64,000 nucleotides of DNA, from positions 2,790,001-2,854,000 of the forward strand of contig NZ_CP026167.1 in assembly GCF_002902985.1 (NCBI RefSeq), in the 5' to 3' direction. The notes under the pieces are model-generated. The model made no database searches and was not told the origin of the DNA. It saw only the letters and a program-made list of their open reading frames with translations. This document shows, piece after piece, positions 61,487 to 64,000 of this stretch; positions within the stretch are counted from its first letter, which is position 1; the number at the start of each line of letters is the position of its first letter. The translations under genes were made by a program, and so were the position numbers. This stretch comes from Leclercia sp. LSNIH1 (GTDB taxonomy: Bacteria; Pseudomonadota; Gammaproteobacteria; Enterobacterales; Enterobacteriaceae).

Positions 61487-61831
61487 ATGCGCGATATGTA
61501 TGAAGTTATGGATCTCTGGGGAGCTTGGGCATCTTCAGACAATAGCGGCGTTGACTGGCAACCCATTGCGGCAGGCTTCAAAGGTCTATTGCCTCATGGT
61601 AAGAAATCACGTCTTCAATGTGATGACGATGAGGGAATCATGATTGACGGTTGCGTGGCACGTTTGCGCAAATATAAGCCTGATGAGTATGAACTGATTA
61701 TTGCTCATTTTGTAATCGGGATTTCTCTTCGAGCAATTGCAAGAAAACGTAAGTGTTCAGATGGAACTATAAGGAAGGAAATGCAAACCGCGTTAGGTTT
61801 TATAGAAGGAGTGCGTTCACTCATTCCGTAG
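61487..61831 (+). CDS. Late antiterminator Q, prophage 2
   Basis: A 114-residue protein of the antiterminator Q (phage_antitermQ) family, from the ATG at 61487 with GGAG 5 nt upstream (an ATG at 61469 overlaps the DUF968 stop). MRDMYEVMDLWGAWASSDNS and the helix-turn-helix ISLRAIARKRKCSDGTIRK are typical. Its stop overlaps by 11 bp the 3' end of the convergent cassette that follows, so the late promoter must lie beyond the cassette. Confidence 0.8.
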   Translation: MRDMYEVMDLWGAWASSDNSGVDWQPIAAGFKGLLPHGKKSRLQCDDDEGIMIDGCVARLRKYKPDEYELIIAHFVIGISLRAIARKRKCSDGTIRKEMQTALGFIEGVRSLIP

Positions 61832-63062
61832 GTTTATATTTTAAGAAAATTATTATTATACCGACTACGGTCGGTATCCAGCACAAGAAATAAAATAGGC
61901 ATAATACTTTTTTTGAAAATCTCTCATTTTTATTGAGCTCTTCAGTTGCACGTGAGATGTCATTTTGAAGCTCTTTAGGATAATTTTTCAACTTCAAGAG
62001 AAATGGAGAAAAAACCATATCTCTGGAATGAATGATGCGTCTTAACTGTTTGCTTTGACTTAAAATAATCAAGTTTATTATAACAGAGGTAAAGATTACG
62101 CCAGAAAGTGCGACTAATTGCTCTGTTAAATTGTCAAGTTTCCATAATCCTACTGCGGCCAATAAGGAAATAGGTACCGCAAAAATTTTTGTTGTTAATT
62201 CATTAATGGTTTTAGCGGTTTTTTCTGCAAACTCAAGCTCAGCAGCAGCGACTTCTTTTCTCGATTTATGAAAGCTAAAACCACTTAGATAAACAGATAA
62301 ATTGTTATCATAAGCGAGTCTTAATTCGGTCCAGTGCTTTATTAGTTGTTCAAAATCATATCCATTATCATTAACAAATTCCACCAGTGTGTTACGGAAT
62401 ATGCCACGTTTTTCAACATGATGATTTACATCATCTGCAGAAAAATCATCTTGAAGCTGTTCAACAATCGAACAGTCAACATCAGTGTAAGATAGCATTT
62501 CCTTTGTAATGACAGGTTGTAGGAGAGCAGATTTTGACCTTCCCTCAGACCCTTGAATGAAAACCAGGCGTGGCTCTCCATCAGTGGCTTTTTTATCATG
62601 GTAATGTGCTAATTTTGAAAGGGATTTTATCAGCTTACATATGTTTTCTACCTTTCGAATAGATGCAGGGACATTCGTATCTGCGGAGTGGTAGTCCTCA
62701 TCGCATATATAGAAATCATCGGGGAAGTCACCATTTCGTACTGATGAAAATTTTATAAGCTCAGTCACAGATTGATGGAATCGATGAACACTATCTCTGG
62801 GTAATTTTACAGTTAATTCGATTTCTACCCAAGTGTCTGGCAGTTTTGTGTCCTGTATTTCGATGCCATCAATAAAGAATTCACCCTCAGCTATACATTG
62901 TTGAAAGTAATTGGCAGACATGAAATGAGTAAGAATAGTCTTGGCTTCTAAAGAATAAGACAGGGATAACGTCAAATGAAGACCATCAATAGCTGGTTTT
63001 CCAGCTAATCGATATAAATCAACAAGAGTTTTTAATGACGTATTATCCTTCATCCACATCAC
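61821..63062 (-). CDS. Membrane protein of the post-Q cassette
   Basis: A 413-residue protein of unknown family (a second start at 63053, MKDNTSLKTLVDLYRLAGKP, is possible). The first about 280 residues are soluble and mixed alpha/beta. Two hydrophobic segments are at about 297-345 (FAVPISLLAAVGLWKL; LSGVIFTSVIINLIILS) and one near the C-terminus (LFYFLCWIPTVVGIIIIF). It overlaps the NA37 gene by 20 bp. The AT content is high, unlike Q and DUF968, indicating transfer. A large sensor domain plus membrane anchor next to a nucleoid protein is suggestive of a defence effector, but this is inference. Confidence 0.75.
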   Translation of the reverse strand: MMWMKDNTSLKTLVDLYRLAGKPAIDGLHLTLSLSYSLEAKTILTHFMSANYFQQCIAEGEFFIDGIEIQDTKLPDTWVEIELTVKLPRDSVHRFHQSVTELIKFSSVRNGDFPDDFYICDEDYHSADTNVPASIRKVENICKLIKSLSKLAHYHDKKATDGEPRLVFIQGSEGRSKSALLQPVITKEMLSYTDVDCSIVEQLQDDFSADDVNHHVEKRGIFRNTLVEFVNDNGYDFEQLIKHWTELRLAYDNNLSVYLSGFSFHKSRKEVAAAELEFAEKTAKTINELTTKIFAVPISLLAAVGLWKLDNLTEQLVALSGVIFTSVIINLIILSQSKQLRRIIHSRDMVFSPFLLKLKNYPKELQNDISRATEELNKNERFSKKVLCLFYFLCWIPTVVGIIIIFLKYKPTE

Positions 63063-64000
63063 CTGTTGTTTGCTTTTCCTTTAATGCTAACTCTATAGCT
63101 TCTATGGCATTAATCGGAAGATTTGTAAATGTTAGTGATTTATTTGAAATATTATAGCAGATATCAGCATCAGCAGTCGTGCCAAGAAGTGCTTTTTCGA
63201 AATTGAAACTATAACCATCTCCCTTATATTTGACGTTAAGTATTTTGTTAAGCTCTGCACGACTTACATTGAACTCAACAGGGATGCGAAGCTCTTCACT
63301 ATTAAGGTGACTAATTAAGTCGGAGGATAATTTTTCTCTAACTTCGTCGTCTACATAGGTCATGTGCTTAAATGCCATAGCAGAAATATCAGATAACTTA
63401 GCTGGTTGGATGTTTTTTGCTTGAGTTTCCAGATAATTTAGCACTTCATTTTTGAAGTCACGAGCATGCTTTTTTAGTTGGTCATGTTTCTTAAAGAACA
63501 GCATAACTTCATTTGGAAGGCTTTTTGTGGCTTTATTGGATGTAATGCCTTTATCACAGCCAAGCGATAAGATGAAATAACCCGAAGCTGCCTGCTGTCC
63601 GGTTGTACTGATAAAGCTTAAATAGCTTAGATCTTGTTTATCAATATCACTGGAATTCTGATAGTAATGGAATTTATCAAAATTAACTCTGGCTGCTTGG
63701 TTAATCTTTGTCAGATCCAGTTGTTCGAGAAGTTCTGGTTCCAGTTTCGCGCTTAGTTTTATCCCGTCTTTTTGCTTAATCATTGTTACTAAGAAGAAGT
63801 GAGTTCCATCCCGATGATAATCAGCAAAAACGATTACGCCACCTGAAGCCCATAGTTGTTTTTCTGCCTCGTCAGCTAATTTATTCATAACTTCAACAGT
63901 TAGATCTATGAACTGCTGAGGTGTGGGTTTTAAAGTACTAGTGTAACTTTCTATTGCATCTGGAACGGGACCGCGTTCAGTCAGTTCCTCTTTGAACACC
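63043..64000 (-). CDS. Nucleoid-associated protein of the YejK/NdpA (NA37) family, 5' end outside the window
   Basis: At least 318 residues. Segments GGVIVFADYHRDGTHFFLVT, INQAARVNFDKFHYY and YLSFISTTGQQAASGYFI follow the pattern of YejK ([36 protein letters not shown]). The frame remains open to the window edge; the N-terminal residues of YejK are missing, so the true start is outside. NA37 proteins bind DNA and are found both as housekeeping nucleoid proteins and in mobile elements. Here it is co-transcribed with a membrane protein. Confidence 0.8.
   Translation of the reverse strand, partial: VFKEELTERGPVPDAIESYTSTLKPTPQQFIDLTVEVMNKLADEAEKQLWASGGVIVFADYHRDGTHFFLVTMIKQKDGIKLSAKLEPELLEQLDLTKINQAARVNFDKFHYYQNSSDIDKQDLSYLSFISTTGQQAASGYFILSLGCDKGITSNKATKSLPNEVMLFFKKHDQLKKHARDFKNEVLNYLETQAKNIQPAKLSDISAMAFKHMTYVDDEVREKLSSDLISHLNSEELRIPVEFNVSRAELNKILNVKYKGDGYSFNFEKALLGTTADADICYNISNKSLTFTNLPINAIEAIELALKEKQTTGDVDEG

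Overview
The window is chromosomal DNA of a member of the Enterobacteriaceae that is close to, but not, Escherichia coli. The host backbone phoQ-phoP | purB-hflD-mnmA-nudJ-rluE-icd is in E. coli order, and the proteins differ from their E. coli counterparts by scattered substitutions. PhoP starts with two methionines, as in Salmonella. I would guess the Enterobacter/Klebsiella side of the family, but the genus cannot be fixed from this window. Two lambdoid prophages interrupt the backbone.

Prophage 1 (about 1159-44929) appears complete and is bounded by a 21-bp perfect direct repeat. It has an integration module (int, xis) and an early leftward operon with a RecE-like/DEDDh exonuclease chimera and a phage Rrf2-type regulator. 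Its immunity region has two divergent promoters, each overlain by one 19-bp palindromic operator. Next come replication genes (O-like with a DnaT domain, and P), an AT-rich cassette (10.4-14.9 kb) with a C5-cytosine methyltransferase, a GHKL ATPase and a Rossmann-like protein, then RusA, DUF968, DUF1133, lysis genes and a lambda-type cos site. A full lambda-order head and tail operon follows (A-W-B-C/E fusion-FII-Z-U-V-G/T-H-M-L-K-I-J-fibre), and a LexA-box dicistron lies at the right end. The attachment core coincides with the -10 region of the PhoP-activated phoPQ promoter. The PhoP box now lies beside purB, about 43.8 kb from phoP, while int reads toward phoPQ with no visible terminator.

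Backbone 44.93-50.7 kb holds purB, hflD, mnmA, nudJ and rluE (minus strand) and icd (plus strand).

Prophage 2 starts at the 3' end of icd, the e14/phage 21 type of site, and runs off the right edge. It carries a putAbiC-like abortive-infection candidate outside int, then int, xis, a ParB-like protein and a cleavable CI with two left and three right operators. Beyond these are a Cro, a YmfL-like regulator, an O-like initiator gene containing five roughly 23-bp iterons, PerC, MT-A70, a LexA-HTH protein, RusA, DUF968 and Q. After Q, on the opposite strand, is a two-gene cassette encoding a membrane protein and a YejK/NdpA-family nucleoid-associated protein, the latter cut by the window end.

The strongest candidates for undescribed biology are the methyltransferase/GHKL ATPase/unknown cassette, the nucleoid-associated/membrane pair downstream of Q, and the rewiring of the phoPQ promoter by prophage integration. 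No rRNA, tRNA, CRISPR array or insertion sequence was recognised.
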